A stretch of 12,547 bases of DNA from a bacterium (GTDB lineage: Bacteria; Zhuqueibacterota; Zhuqueibacteria; Residuimicrobiales; Krinioviventaceae): the NCBI GenBank assembly GCA_024278645.1, contig JAJRST010000594.1, positions 1 through 12,547 on the forward strand. The letters run 5' to 3'. How positions within the stretch are numbered: the stretch's first letter is position 1; the number at the start of each line of letters is the position of its first letter. The notes beneath the pieces were generated by a model. It ran no database searches and had not been told where the DNA came from. It saw only the letters and a program-made list of their open reading frames with translations. The position numbers were made by a program, and so were the translations under genes. This document shows positions 1 through 7,096 of the stretch, piece after piece.

Positions 1-300
1 GACCACGTCGCCGGACAAAACGTTGATGACATTGCGGGCGTCGCCCATGTTGGTGGCAATGGCGATGTCGATAAACGGGTTCGCCTCGTCCTTGCTTGCG
101 CCGGGCAAGATGCCGATGGTCAGGCCGTTTTTGCTTTTCGCCCCCTCGGCGGATGCGCGCATGACGCCGGCGTTCCTGCCACCGTTCAACAGCGCCCAAC
201 CTTGATCGGCAATGAGAGCGCCCAGCTCGTACGTCATTCGATACACCTCTTGCGACACGCTGGCGCCGCCCATGACGCCGATAATTATTTTTCCGCCCAT
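1..300 (-). CDS. TIGR00725/LOG-like Rossmann nucleotide-binding protein, C-terminus cut by window edge
   Basis: The visible 100 residues are the N-terminal part of a Rossmann-fold protein of the TIGR00725 / LOG (lysine-decarboxylase-like) group. A glycine-rich N-terminal strand and loop (IIIGVMGGASVS, residues 4-15) is followed by LLNGGRNAGVM, GLTIGILPG and a TNMGDARN segment, in the family order. The family's PGGxGTxxE catalytic region would lie downstream, outside the window, so catalytic competence cannot be judged. True LOG enzymes hydrolyse nucleoside 5'-monophosphates to free base and ribose 5-phosphate; for TIGR00725 proteins the substrate is not known to me. The ATG at 298-300 is preceded by AGGAGGG at good spacing. 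The gene lies 11 nt after the rlmN stop on the same strand, so the two are probably cotranscribed. Seen: motifs and Shine-Dalgarno. Inferred: function. Confidence 0.85.
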   Translation of the reverse strand, partial: MGGKIIIGVMGGASVSQEVYRMTYELGALIADQGWALLNGGRNAGVMRASAEGAKSKNGLTIGILPGASKDEANPFIDIAIATNMGDARNVINVLSGDVV

Positions 301-311
301 GCTCTTCCCTC

Positions 312-1346
312 CTATCTCACCCACTCGCTTTGCTTGCCGGCCAACTGTCCGCACGCGGCGTTCACGTCGTCCCCCTTGCTCCAGCGAACCGAGAGGCCGG
401 TGTTCAGCGGCAGCAGCCAGCGCGCGAATTGATCCACATGCTCCTTATCGGGCCTGGAGAACAACTCCACCGTCGGATTGTAGGGAATAAGATTGAGCTT
501 GCAGGGCATGGATTTAACAATCTTTTTCAAAGCCAGGGCATGCCGATGGCTGTCGTTGACGCCGGCCAGCAGTACATATTCAAAGGTGGGCGCTTTGCGC
601 GACTTTATCGCGTAATAGCGTACGGCCTGCAGCAACGCATCCAGATCCCATTTTTTGGCAATGGGCATCAACTCGGCGCGCTGCTCCTGGAACGGCGAAT
701 TTAACGAAATCGCCAGACGATACTTGTGCCCTTCATCGGCATATCTCTTGATCTTATCCGCCAGCCCGGAGGTGGAAATGACAGTTCGGCGCGCGCCAAT
801 GGCCATGCCGTTGTCGTCGGTGAAAATAGCCGCCGCTTTGATGACGTTATCATAATTAGCGAACGGTTCGCCCATGCCCATAAAGACGATGTTGGTAATG
901 TCCTCGTCGCGCAGACGCATGATGGCCAAGGCCTGTTCGACAATTTCTCCGGCGGTTAAATTTCGCTTCAACCCGAGACGGGCGGTGGCGCAAAACCGGC
1001 AATTGAGGGCGCAGCCCACCTGCGACGAGATGCACAGCGTTGTGCGATTCGCTTCCGGAATGTACACCGACTCGATATGGCGCCCGTCCGGCAGGCGGAA
1101 CAAGTATTTTACCGATCCCGAGGACGATCGGTCGTCAATTTCGGCGACGGTCATAAAACCAAGCAAGGCATGCTCGCGCAATTTCTCGCGCAGCGTTTGC
1201 GGCAGGTCGCTCATCTGTTCAAAAGATGCAGCGCGCTTTTCATAGATCCACTTGTAAATCTGCCGGCCGCGGTATTTTTTCTCGCCGATGTCCTCGGCAA
1301 ACTGCTCGCATTCCTGTCGTGTTAATCCGATTAATATTTTTTTCAT
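312..1346 (-). CDS. rlmN: Dual-specificity 23S rRNA / tRNA adenine-C2 methyltransferase RlmN
   Basis: A 344-residue radical-SAM enzyme that methylates C2 of A2503 in 23S rRNA and, in characterised homologues, A37 of some tRNAs, using S-adenosylmethionine both as radical source and methyl donor. The radical-SAM cluster motif CxxxCxxC is at C112, C116 and C119 (GCALNCRFCATARLG), preceded by TLCISSQVG. The glycine-rich SAM-binding segment FMGMGEPFANYDNV follows. The second mechanistic cysteine, which is methylated in RlmN/Cfr enzymes, corresponds to C332 in NAACGQLAG near the C-terminus. Length is normal for the family and the gene looks intact. No convincing Shine-Dalgarno precedes the ATG at 1344-1346, but MKKILI is a natural N-terminus. 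Retention of the RlmN-like context and C-terminus makes the resistance paralogue Cfr unlikely. Confidence 0.96.
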   Translation of the reverse strand: MKKILIGLTRQECEQFAEDIGEKKYRGRQIYKWIYEKRAASFEQMSDLPQTLREKLREHALLGFMTVAEIDDRSSSGSVKYLFRLPDGRHIESVYIPEANRTTLCISSQVGCALNCRFCATARLGLKRNLTAGEIVEQALAIMRLRDEDITNIVFMGMGEPFANYDNVIKAAAIFTDDNGMAIGARRTVISTSGLADKIKRYADEGHKYRLAISLNSPFQEQRAELMPIAKKWDLDALLQAVRYYAIKSRKAPTFEYVLLAGVNDSHRHALALKKIVKSMPCKLNLIPYNPTVELFSRPDKEHVDQFARWLLPLNTGLSVRWSKGDDVNAACGQLAGKQSEWVR

Positions 1347-1373
1347 AACATTATTTTGTGCACACTATTGATC

Positions 1374-1385
1374 TGTTATCTAACA
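1374..1385. repeat. 12-bp palindrome TGTTA-TC-TAACA in the rlmN/moxR divergent spacer
   Basis: A perfect inverted repeat, TGTTA-TC-TAACA, sits about 28 nt upstream of the rlmN start within the 227-bp divergent spacer (1347-1573). Short palindromes of this length can be transcription-factor operators, but one of this size also arises by chance in AT-rich spacers. A second, shorter palindrome (TGTGCACA, 1357-1364) lies closer to rlmN. No function is assigned. Confidence 0.3.
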
Positions 1386-1507
1386 CCTGGAGCCTTGTCG
1401 GCGGATGAATTTCTCAAACAAAAAATGTAACGAAAAATAGACGCTTCTCAAAGCGCTTTTTAACATCCCTAAAGCCTGCTGGCGAGATGTTTCCGCAGAT
1501 TGCAACA

Positions 1508-1536
1508 TTGACTTTGATACAAGAAATCTTTACTTT
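1508..1536 (+). promoter_or_regulatory. Candidate sigma70-type promoter for the moxR-DUF58-kinase operon
   Basis: TTGACT (1508-1513) and TACTTT (1531-1536) are separated by exactly 17 nt and point towards the MoxR gene whose ATG is at 1574. The -35 box matches the consensus at five of six positions; the -10 box is weak. It is the best-spaced pair in this spacer. This is a sequence-only call, and lineages related to Bacteroidota can use different promoter rules. Confidence 0.4.
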
Positions 1537-1573
1537 GTGCATTATTTAAAACAGGATTACGATTGGAGGATAA

Positions 1574-2572
1574 ATGGCGCCACAGCCCGCGAACGATGTT
1601 GAAATCGTACAGGAATTAAAACAAGCACATAAAAAAATTGTCGATGAAGTTGGCAAGGTCATCATCGGCCAGCATACCATTATTGATGAACTGTTAATAT
1701 CACTGCTTTCGCGGGGACATTGTTTGCTCGTCGGCGTCCCCGGTCTGGCCAAAACGCTGTTGATTAGCACGGTGGCCCGCGTTTTGGATCTGAAATTCAG
1801 CCGCATCCAGTTCACGCCGGACTTGATGCCTTCGGACATTACCGGCACCGAAGTCATAGAGGAAGACAAAACCACAGGCCGGAAAGCGTTCAAGTTTGTG
1901 CACGGGCCGGTTTTTGCGAACATTGTACTGGCTGACGAAATCAACCGCACGCCGCCGAAGACGCAATCGGCTTTGCTGCAGGCCATGCAGGAACATGGAG
2001 TGAGCGCCGCCGGCACGACGCACAAACTCGAGGAGCCCTTCTTTGTCCTGGCCACGCAAAACCCCATCGAGCAGGAAGGCACCTACCCCCTGCCGGAAGC
2101 GCAACTGGACCGATTCATGTTCAACTTGTGGGTGGACTATCCCTCCGCGGAAGAAGAGGAAGAGATCGTCCGCTCCACCACCAGCGCCCAGGATGCGGAA
2201 TTGTCGCCCATCCTCACTGGCGAGCAGATAATCGAATGGCAGGCCCTGGTGCGCCGCGTTCCCGTGGCCGACAATGTGGCCCGCTTTGCCGTAAAACTGG
2301 CGCGACAAACGCGGCCAAATTCCGAGGAAGCGCCGCCGTACATCCGCGACTGGATCAACTGGGGCGCCGGACCCCGCGCCTCGCAATATCTTGTACTGGG
2401 CGCCAAAACGCGCGCCATTCTCGACGGCCGACCGACGCCGGATATCGAGGACGTCAAAGCCGTGGCCAAACCGGTGCTGCGCCATCGCCTGGTCACCAAT
2501 TTCAACGCCGAGGCGGAAGGCGTTACGACCACGGACATCGTCAACAAGCTGATCGAAGGAGAGAGCAAATAG
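1574..2572 (+). CDS. MoxR-family AAA+ ATPase
   Basis: A 332-residue cytoplasmic AAA+ ATPase of the MoxR group, thought to act as a chaperone that activates or assembles partners containing vWA domains. Walker A is GVPGLAKT (54-61), Walker B is VLADEINR (118-125), the sensor-1 region is ATQNP (160-164), and the EQEGTYPLPEAQLDRFMF stretch with R180 is characteristic of MoxR proteins. The C-terminal part is the helical lid domain. The start ATG is preceded by GGAGGA (1565-1570), which fixes the start. The gene overlaps the next gene, a DUF58 protein with a metal-ion-dependent adhesion-site motif, which is the standard MoxR partner. Length is typical and all nucleotide-binding motifs are intact. 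The substrate complex in this organism is unknown. Confidence 0.95.
   Translation: MAPQPANDVEIVQELKQAHKKIVDEVGKVIIGQHTIIDELLISLLSRGHCLLVGVPGLAKTLLISTVARVLDLKFSRIQFTPDLMPSDITGTEVIEEDKTTGRKAFKFVHGPVFANIVLADEINRTPPKTQSALLQAMQEHGVSAAGTTHKLEEPFFVLATQNPIEQEGTYPLPEAQLDRFMFNLWVDYPSAEEEEEIVRSTTSAQDAELSPILTGEQIIEWQALVRRVPVADNVARFAVKLARQTRPNSEEAPPYIRDWINWGAGPRASQYLVLGAKTRAILDGRPTPDIEDVKAVAKPVLRHRLVTNFNAEAEGVTTTDIVNKLIEGESK
2556..2571 (+). promoter_or_regulatory. Ribosome binding site and non-canonical ATA initiation codon of the DUF58 gene
   Basis: AAGGAG (2556-2561) is followed 7 nt later by ATA (2569-2571). The ATA overlaps the moxR stop (TAG, 2570-2572) as ATAG, in the geometry of the usual ATGA stop-start overlap. 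No in-frame ATG, GTG or TTG lies between the upstream region and the conserved N-terminus of the DUF58 protein; the next candidates are GTG at 2623, TTG at 2632 and ATG at 2743. The site therefore decides the start of the downstream gene by position and spacing. Confidence 0.6.
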
Positions 2573-3483
2573 CGACTCCAGCCAATAAAAACGACTATCT
2601 GAAATACCTGGATCCCCAGGCGGTGTCCAGGTTGTCCAATCTGAACCTGGTCGCACGGCTCGTGGTCGAGGGCTTCATCACCGGTTTGCACAAAAGCCCC
2701 TACCACGGTTTCAGCGTCGAGTTTGCCGAACATCGGCAGTACATGCCCGGAGACGACATCAAGCACATCGACTGGAAAGTGTACGGCAAGACGGATCGCT
2801 ATTTTGTCAAGCAGTTTGAGGAAGAAACCAATTTAAAATCCTATATCCTGCTCGACACCTCGGCGTCCATGGGCTATGCCTCGCAAGAGATCAGCAAGCT
2901 GCAATACAGTTCTTACGTCTCCGCCGCGCTGGCCTACCTCATGCTCAAGCAGAGGGATGCCGTGGGGCTGGCCACCTTTGCCGAAACCATGAAAACCTAC
3001 CTGCCGCCCAGGTCCGTCAACTCTTACCTGACACTCATTTTAAAAGAGCTGGCGAGAACAAAAAGCCGGGCGCAGACCAACATTTCGACGACGTTGCACC
3101 AGATGGCCGAGCGCATCAGCAGAAGAGGCCTGGTCATCCTTTTTTCGGATCTGTTCGACGACCCCCAAAAGGTGATGTCCGGCCTGAAACATTTTCGCCA
3201 TAAAAAGCACGAGGTCATCGTCTTTCATATTCTCGATCCCATGGAGCGTTCCTTCAACTTTAAGCAGGACGGTCTGTTTGAAGACATGGAAAGCGGCGAA
3301 AAACTGGCCACGCAGCCCTGGCATATCCGGGGCGAGTACCGAAAGCTCATGGCGCAATTTATCGACTATTATAAAAGAGAGTGTCTCGCCAACCGCATCG
3401 ACTATGTGCTGATGGATACATCGGAACGTTTTGACCACGCACTTTTGCATTACCTGATAAAAAGAAAGCGCATTGGCGGTTAA
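2569..3483 (+). CDS. DUF58 family protein with vWA/MIDAS-like motif
   Basis: Translation from the ATA codon at 2569 gives 304 residues, beginning with the family-typical YLDP-x-AVSRLSNL segment at about residues 13-25. It continues through VVEGFITGLHKSPYHGFSVEF (32-52), the DUF58 signature GDDIKHIDWK (61-70) and EEETNL (84-89), then a MIDAS-like motif DTSASM (96-101) and LVILFSDLFDD (188-198). DUF58 proteins are partners of MoxR ATPases; the aspartate/serine motif is expected to bind a divalent metal. No signal peptide or membrane segment is visible, so it is probably cytoplasmic. The start is unusual: GTG (2623) or TTG (2632) would remove the conserved YLDP segment and lack a good Shine-Dalgarno, and ATG (2743) would cut into the domain. 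Either ATA is used through translational coupling with moxR, or the base is an error or a mutated ATG. Function beyond the pairing is unknown. Confidence 0.9.
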   Translation: MATPANKNDYLKYLDPQAVSRLSNLNLVARLVVEGFITGLHKSPYHGFSVEFAEHRQYMPGDDIKHIDWKVYGKTDRYFVKQFEEETNLKSYILLDTSASMGYASQEISKLQYSSYVSAALAYLMLKQRDAVGLATFAETMKTYLPPRSVNSYLTLILKELARTKSRAQTNISTTLHQMAERISRRGLVILFSDLFDDPQKVMSGLKHFRHKKHEVIVFHILDPMERSFNFKQDGLFEDMESGEKLATQPWHIRGEYRKLMAQFIDYYKRECLANRIDYVLMDTSERFDHALLHYLIKRKRIGG

Positions 3484-3544
3484 AATCACATGCAGCGGCT
3501 CGTGAGAGCCCTGCCGATGAGTCGACTAATTCAGCGAAAGCCCT

Positions 3545-5113
3545 ATGCCGACCCTTTTGAAATGGCTGCTTTTCATACTCGTGGCGGCCTTTTGCTTCAG
3601 CGTCTTTCTCTGGCTGCGCACGCGCAAGGCGTCGCGTTTCCAGGGACGGCTCACCCTGTTTTTTTTCCTTTTTGTGATCATTCCCCTGGCGCCGCTCACG
3701 CTGTTCCTGGGGCAACTGCTGATGAAGAGCGCCGAGACCTTTATGCTTCCCGGGGTCGAGCAATCCCTGACGCAATCGTTGGATACATTTCGCAAACTTT
3801 TAAATGATCGTGGCTGCGTCTTTTTGCGCATGCATCCGAATATCACGACATTGACGCCGGAGCAGCTCAAAAAAGCAGGCATGGTTTACGCCGGCGAAAT
3901 CGCTTTCTCATCAGGAAAAGCCCGGCTGCAAACTTTTGTCGCCAGCAAAGCGGGGCTGGCCATCCCGGAATCCCGCTTTGTCGATATGGCCCCGGAGGAG
4001 GCCTTGCAACTCGCACAATCCGGGGAATTATTTATCTTCCGGGGGAGACGACTCTTTGAATCCTGGGCCAGCGGCGACTCTTCATTCACATTCGTCGGTT
4101 TCGAGACCCCGGATTACGTCATTCAAAGCAAGGAAAGGGTCACAAAAGCGCTGAGAAACTATACAACGCTGGCGCTTCTCGGGGAAACAATGGTGAAGGG
4201 CAACGTCATCTGGTTCGCAGCGCTTTCGTTTATCTTGTTCATTGCCATCGTTTCCGCCCTGCTTGCTCGCGCCGTCTCCGCCGGCGTCAGCGGTCCCATC
4301 CGTACATTGACCGAAGGCATGCGCAGAATCGGCGGCGGCGATCTCGACTATCGTGTGCGCGTGAAGGCTAATGATGAAGTGGCCTACCTGGTGGAATCGT
4401 TCAACCGCATGGCCGAGGAATTGAAAAAAAGCCGCGAAAGCCTGCAACGCGCGGAACGCGCCGCCGCCTGGCGCGATGTGGCGCGGCAGGTATCGCACGA
4501 AATCAAAAATCCGCTCACCCCCATCGAGTTCTCCATATACCGCCTGGAATCCTCCCTGCCCGCGGAATGGCTGGACAACTCCGACCTCCGCGAATCCTTG
4601 CGAATCATTAAAGAAGAAATATCCTCGATTCGAAAAATCGCGGACGCCTTTTCGCAATTTGCGCGACTGCCGCATTCGGAATTAAAGCCGGCCGACGTGG
4701 GGGAGATTGTTCTGGAATCCGTTGAATTATTTCGCAACCAGGCTCCGGATATGCGAATATCCTTCGAGCAAGCCGAGGAGCTGCCGCTTGTGCCGCTGGA
4801 TGCGCAACAAATAAAGAGCGTCATTCATAATTTGATCAAGAACGCCATTCAAGCCGGCAAAGCCGGCGATGAGATAGAGGTGAAAGTGACGGCGGACGAA
4901 GAGCCGTACGCGGTGCAAATAACAATAACGGATCACGGCTGCGGCATGGACGAGGAGACCATGAAACGCATTTTCGACCCCTATTTCACCACCAAGGCGG
5001 ACGGCTCGGGCATCGGCCTGTTTCTGGCGCAACGCATCATTGCCGACCATGGCGGCGACATCAACGTCGAAAGCCGTCCCGGGAAGGGCGCCACATTTAC
5101 GGTGCGGATATAA
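3545..5113 (+). CDS. NtrY-like transmembrane sensor histidine kinase with HAMP domain
   Basis: A 522-residue inner-membrane sensor kinase. Hydrophobic helices at about 4-24 and 37-58 form an N-terminal pair, then a roughly 160-residue region (60-218) probably lies outside the cytoplasm, and a third helix spans about 221-243. A HAMP linker follows (about 244-297, including GPIRTLTEGMRRIGGGDLDYR). The dimerisation and phosphoacceptor motif is VSHEIKNPLTP with H318; the ATPase motifs are N-box HNLIKNAIQ (428-436), G1 DHGCGMD (463-469), F-box FDPYFTT (477-483) and G2 GSGIGL (487-492). The arrangement resembles NtrY. No response regulator gene is adjacent, so it is an orphan kinase here. It starts 61 nt after the DUF58 gene, and the Shine-Dalgarno at its ATG is weak, although MPTLLKWLLF is a sensible membrane N-terminus. 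The sensory region was not recognised as a known domain, and the signal is unknown. Confidence 0.92.
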   Translation: MPTLLKWLLFILVAAFCFSVFLWLRTRKASRFQGRLTLFFFLFVIIPLAPLTLFLGQLLMKSAETFMLPGVEQSLTQSLDTFRKLLNDRGCVFLRMHPNITTLTPEQLKKAGMVYAGEIAFSSGKARLQTFVASKAGLAIPESRFVDMAPEEALQLAQSGELFIFRGRRLFESWASGDSSFTFVGFETPDYVIQSKERVTKALRNYTTLALLGETMVKGNVIWFAALSFILFIAIVSALLARAVSAGVSGPIRTLTEGMRRIGGGDLDYRVRVKANDEVAYLVESFNRMAEELKKSRESLQRAERAAAWRDVARQVSHEIKNPLTPIEFSIYRLESSLPAEWLDNSDLRESLRIIKEEISSIRKIADAFSQFARLPHSELKPADVGEIVLESVELFRNQAPDMRISFEQAEELPLVPLDAQQIKSVIHNLIKNAIQAGKAGDEIEVKVTADEEPYAVQITITDHGCGMDEETMKRIFDPYFTTKADGSGIGLFLAQRIIADHGGDINVESRPGKGATFTVRI

Positions 5114-5164
5114 AAAAGCCCCGGTAGTTTGGCTGCTTCGCTATGCTGCAATAGCGTACCGGGG
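5112..5164 (-). terminator. Nested-hairpin intrinsic terminator of the MinD-like gene
   Basis: The 8-bp inverted repeat CCCCGGTA (5119-5126) / TACCGGGG (5157-5164) encloses a second hairpin, CGCTAT (5139-5144) / ATAGCG (5151-5156), which abuts the outer right arm directly. Read on the minus strand the outer stem ends in GGGGC followed by six T, as in an intrinsic terminator, 59 nt after the MinD-like stop. On the plus strand there is no T-tract, so it is a less convincing terminator for the kinase gene. The roughly 30-nt intervening segment with its own hairpin is larger than usual. Confidence 0.7.
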
Positions 5165-5222
5165 GTTGACAGTGGAGGTTAATATTGTGAGTTTTGAGAA
5201 CCAAAAAGGGACATGGAACCAT

Positions 5223-6530
5223 TCAGCCCGCTTTTTTTATTTGTTGAAAAGCGACTCTCGAGCAAGGCCCACCCTCGGCCCGAGAAGTGCAGCTATTCCA
5301 GAGTAAACACCTGTTGCGACATTTGAGCATTTCGCTCTCGTGATAGAATGAAAGAATATTGTCAATGCGATCAATCCATCTCGGCTCTTTGCCTTCGTAG
5401 GCCATCAGCTCCTGGGCGATCAGGTTTCGCACCACAAGTCGCACCATATCTTCCGACGCCGGTCCTTCGGACATCAGCAGCATATCCGGCCGTTGATTTT
5501 GCGTCGCGGCGCGTACGGCCAAATCATAGCGCAAATGTCCCCAGTAATCCAGTTGTATATTTAACAAGTCCTTAACCAGGGGCCCAAGCAGCATAAAATC
5601 GCTCAACGGCTCCGATTGCTTGACAAAATTCAAAACAATCTTTGGCGTGAATTGTCGCAAGAACTTTTGAATGGCATCCAGGCGAATCGCATTGCCGGCG
5701 CCAAGTTGTTTCAGAAATGTATGCAACGTTTTGACCGTCTTACTGTCGACGAGCAGACCGCATTCGTCCAGCGCCCGCAAGGCGGTCGGGGAATCGTAGA
5801 GAAAACGCCTCAGCCCCTGCAAAAGCGCCGAGCGAATGAACGAATAGGTGTTGAGAACAGAGAACATATCGCAGGTCGAAAGGACAACGCTATGGTTGGC
5901 GAACAGAAAAGCATCCAGGGCAAAGCTTGACGAGGCGCCGCCAAGGTCATAGATAATGTAATCCGCTTTTAATTTTTTCAATTCGCGAAACAGTCTTCGC
6001 TTTTGCCACGGCTTTATATCCGAAAAGCGTAGAGAATCCGATTGAAGAGTAATCGCATCGAGTTTTTCAAAAGATGTTCGTTGCACCATCTCCGAAAGAG
6101 TGTTGGATCTCCCCGTAAAAAAGGAATTCAGCGACTTGTTTGTGTCGGGCAAGTCAAGAAACCCGTGTAGGTTGGAGCCGGAAAAATCGAGATCGACAAG
6201 GACTGTTCTTCGCTCAAAGCCCGCTAAACACATGCCCAACATAGAAGCAAAAATAGTTTTGCCTACGCCGCCTTTGCCTCCGGCGACGGCAATAATTTTT
6301 GGATAGCGATGACGATACAGAGAGTATCGGACGGAATCGCCGTCCGACTGATTGTCATGAACATCCTTGATATTTTTCCTCGCAAATTCGCGCACCCTAC
6401 AAGCCTCATTTAAAGTCGCTTCCTTGCCTCTTTCGCTCGATGCGATACCTTCAATCGACCCTCTGTTTTTTGTCTCTTTTAAGCAATATGTGGGCCAACT
6501 TGATACACTTTTCTTTTCCGACTTTTTCAT
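5223..6530 (-). CDS. MinD/FlhG-like deviant Walker A ATPase with C-terminal four-cysteine cluster
   Basis: A 435-residue SIMIBI-class P-loop ATPase of the MinD/ParA/FlhG type. About 77 N-terminal polar residues precede IIAVAGGKGGVGKT (deviant Walker A 84-92), then LVDLDFSGSNLH (switch I, 112-122) and YIIYDLGG (switch II/Walker B, 191-198). The middle and C-terminal parts, with ALLQGLRR and PKIVLNFVKQSEP, resemble the MinD-like ATPases annotated as FlhG/FleN-like. The extreme C-terminus carries C404, C408, C414 and C423 (CX3C-X5-C-X8-C), suggestive of a metal or Fe-S site. MinD relatives use ATP-dependent dimerisation to position cell structures; no flagellar, pilus or division gene is adjacent, so the role is unknown. 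ATG at 6530 was preferred over an upstream in-frame TTG (6647) because the extra 39 residues look like translated AT-rich spacer. No clear Shine-Dalgarno is visible. Confidence 0.88.
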   Translation of the reverse strand: MKKSEKKSVSSWPTYCLKETKNRGSIEGIASSERGKEATLNEACRVREFARKNIKDVHDNQSDGDSVRYSLYRHRYPKIIAVAGGKGGVGKTIFASMLGMCLAGFERRTVLVDLDFSGSNLHGFLDLPDTNKSLNSFFTGRSNTLSEMVQRTSFEKLDAITLQSDSLRFSDIKPWQKRRLFRELKKLKADYIIYDLGGASSSFALDAFLFANHSVVLSTCDMFSVLNTYSFIRSALLQGLRRFLYDSPTALRALDECGLLVDSKTVKTLHTFLKQLGAGNAIRLDAIQKFLRQFTPKIVLNFVKQSEPLSDFMLLGPLVKDLLNIQLDYWGHLRYDLAVRAATQNQRPDMLLMSEGPASEDMVRLVVRNLIAQELMAYEGKEPRWIDRIDNILSFYHESEMLKCRNRCLLWNSCTSRAEGGPCSRVAFQQIKKAG

Positions 6531-6545
6531 ATTGTTATTATTGCA

Positions 6546-6572
6546 CTTATAGTGTAACAACACAAAACACAA
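6546..6572 (-). promoter_or_regulatory. Weak candidate promoter for the MinD-like gene
   Basis: On the minus strand TTGTGT (6567-6572) precedes TATAAG (6546-6551) with a 15-nt spacer, about 15 nt before the ATG at 6530. The -10 box is fair, the -35 box poor and the spacer short; an initiation site this close would leave almost no leader, consistent with the lack of a Shine-Dalgarno. The surrounding 6531-6660 stretch is AT-rich and holds no gene that I can support. Confidence 0.22.
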
Positions 6573-6666
6573 GTTCACATCAGTTACGCAATTGTTATTC
6601 AATGGGCTGTAATTACGATAATGGAAGGACAAATTTGTAAAAGGCAATGTGGGGAGGCTGGCAAGG

Positions 6667-6699
6667 AAAAAAAGCGGGCAATCGTGTTATTGCCCGCTT
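6667..6699 (-). terminator. Strong intrinsic terminator of the TonB-HmuY-MarR operon
   Basis: On the minus strand the 11-bp perfect stem AAGCGGGCAAT / ATTGCCCGCTT with a 6-nt loop is followed by a run of T. It begins within 10 nt of the stop codon of the small membrane protein gene, so it closes the four-gene unit. This is a textbook Rho-independent terminator by structure. Confidence 0.92.
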
Positions 6700-6705
6700 G
6701 AATGC

Positions 6706-7086
6706 CTACTTGAACATGACGAGCATGCCGCCGGTAATAAAGGCGATCACCCAACATAAATAAGCGTAACGGGAATAGAGGTGCACGCTTTTTGGCACAT
6801 AGGCATTCGCGCCCTTTACAAGACGCAACCGCCAGATGAGAATACAATCGATCAGCATGGCCAACAACGCCGAGTAGCCGAGAAAACCGTGCAGGGTAAA
6901 CGGCGAGTTCGGCGAGCCGATGATCATAAAAACGGTCGCCGTTACATCCAACAGAATGCCCGTGGAGAGAAAGGCAAGTACGGCGCCCGACGCCTTGTGC
7001 TTTTTCTGTTCGATAAAAATAGCGATCGAATAAGAAACCAACGCCAATACAACGACGCGCGTACCGATGATTAATTGCAGACCCAT
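6706..7086 (-). CDS. Small four-helix membrane protein, TIGR03987/HsmA-like
   Basis: A 126-residue integral membrane protein with four predicted helices at about 5-25, 36-56, 66-87 and 106-124. The layout and conserved features (LDVTATVFM after helix 2, HGFLGYSALLAMLID at helix 3, VHLYSRYAYLCWVIAFITGG at helix 4) fit what I recall of the TIGR03987 / HsmA family, whose biochemical role is not established to my knowledge. Histidines H66 and H102 sit at the starts of helices 3 and 4. The ATG is preceded by GAGAGGA. It begins 10 nt after the MarR gene and is followed at once by a strong terminator, so it is the last gene of a receptor-lipoprotein-regulator unit. That setting suggests a role in handling or exporting the imported ligand, which is inference only. 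Confidence 0.82.
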   Translation of the reverse strand: MGLQLIIGTRVVVLALVSYSIAIFIEQKKHKASGAVLAFLSTGILLDVTATVFMIIGSPNSPFTLHGFLGYSALLAMLIDCILIWRLRLVKGANAYVPKSVHLYSRYAYLCWVIAFITGGMLVMFK

Positions 7087-7096
7087 AGCATCCTCT

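Noticed and set aside
1357..1364. TGTGCACA palindrome upstream of rlmN
   Set aside because: Eight base pairs with no matching partner sites in the window; too short to claim as an operator.
2128..2568. Upstream extension of the DUF58 reading frame into moxR
   Set aside because: The frame is open but its 147 extra codons are a shifted reading of the conserved MoxR C-terminus, and the product would carry a long arginine-rich non-homologous N-terminus.
1700..2656. Minus-strand open frame of 318 codons opposite the moxR gene
   Set aside because: The MoxR protein on the plus strand has complete AAA+ motifs; the antisense translation is arginine- and glycine-rich without domain features.
5166..5188. 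TTGACA at 5166-5171 as a -35 box of a plus-strand promoter
   Set aside because: The only -10-like hexamer nearby (TATTGT) is 11 nt away, too close, and no plus-strand gene follows before the convergent gene.
6531..6647. N-terminal extension of the MinD-like protein from a TTG at 6647
   Set aside because: The 39 extra residues translate AT-rich spacer, lack family features, and an ATG at 6530 gives a natural MKKSEKK start.
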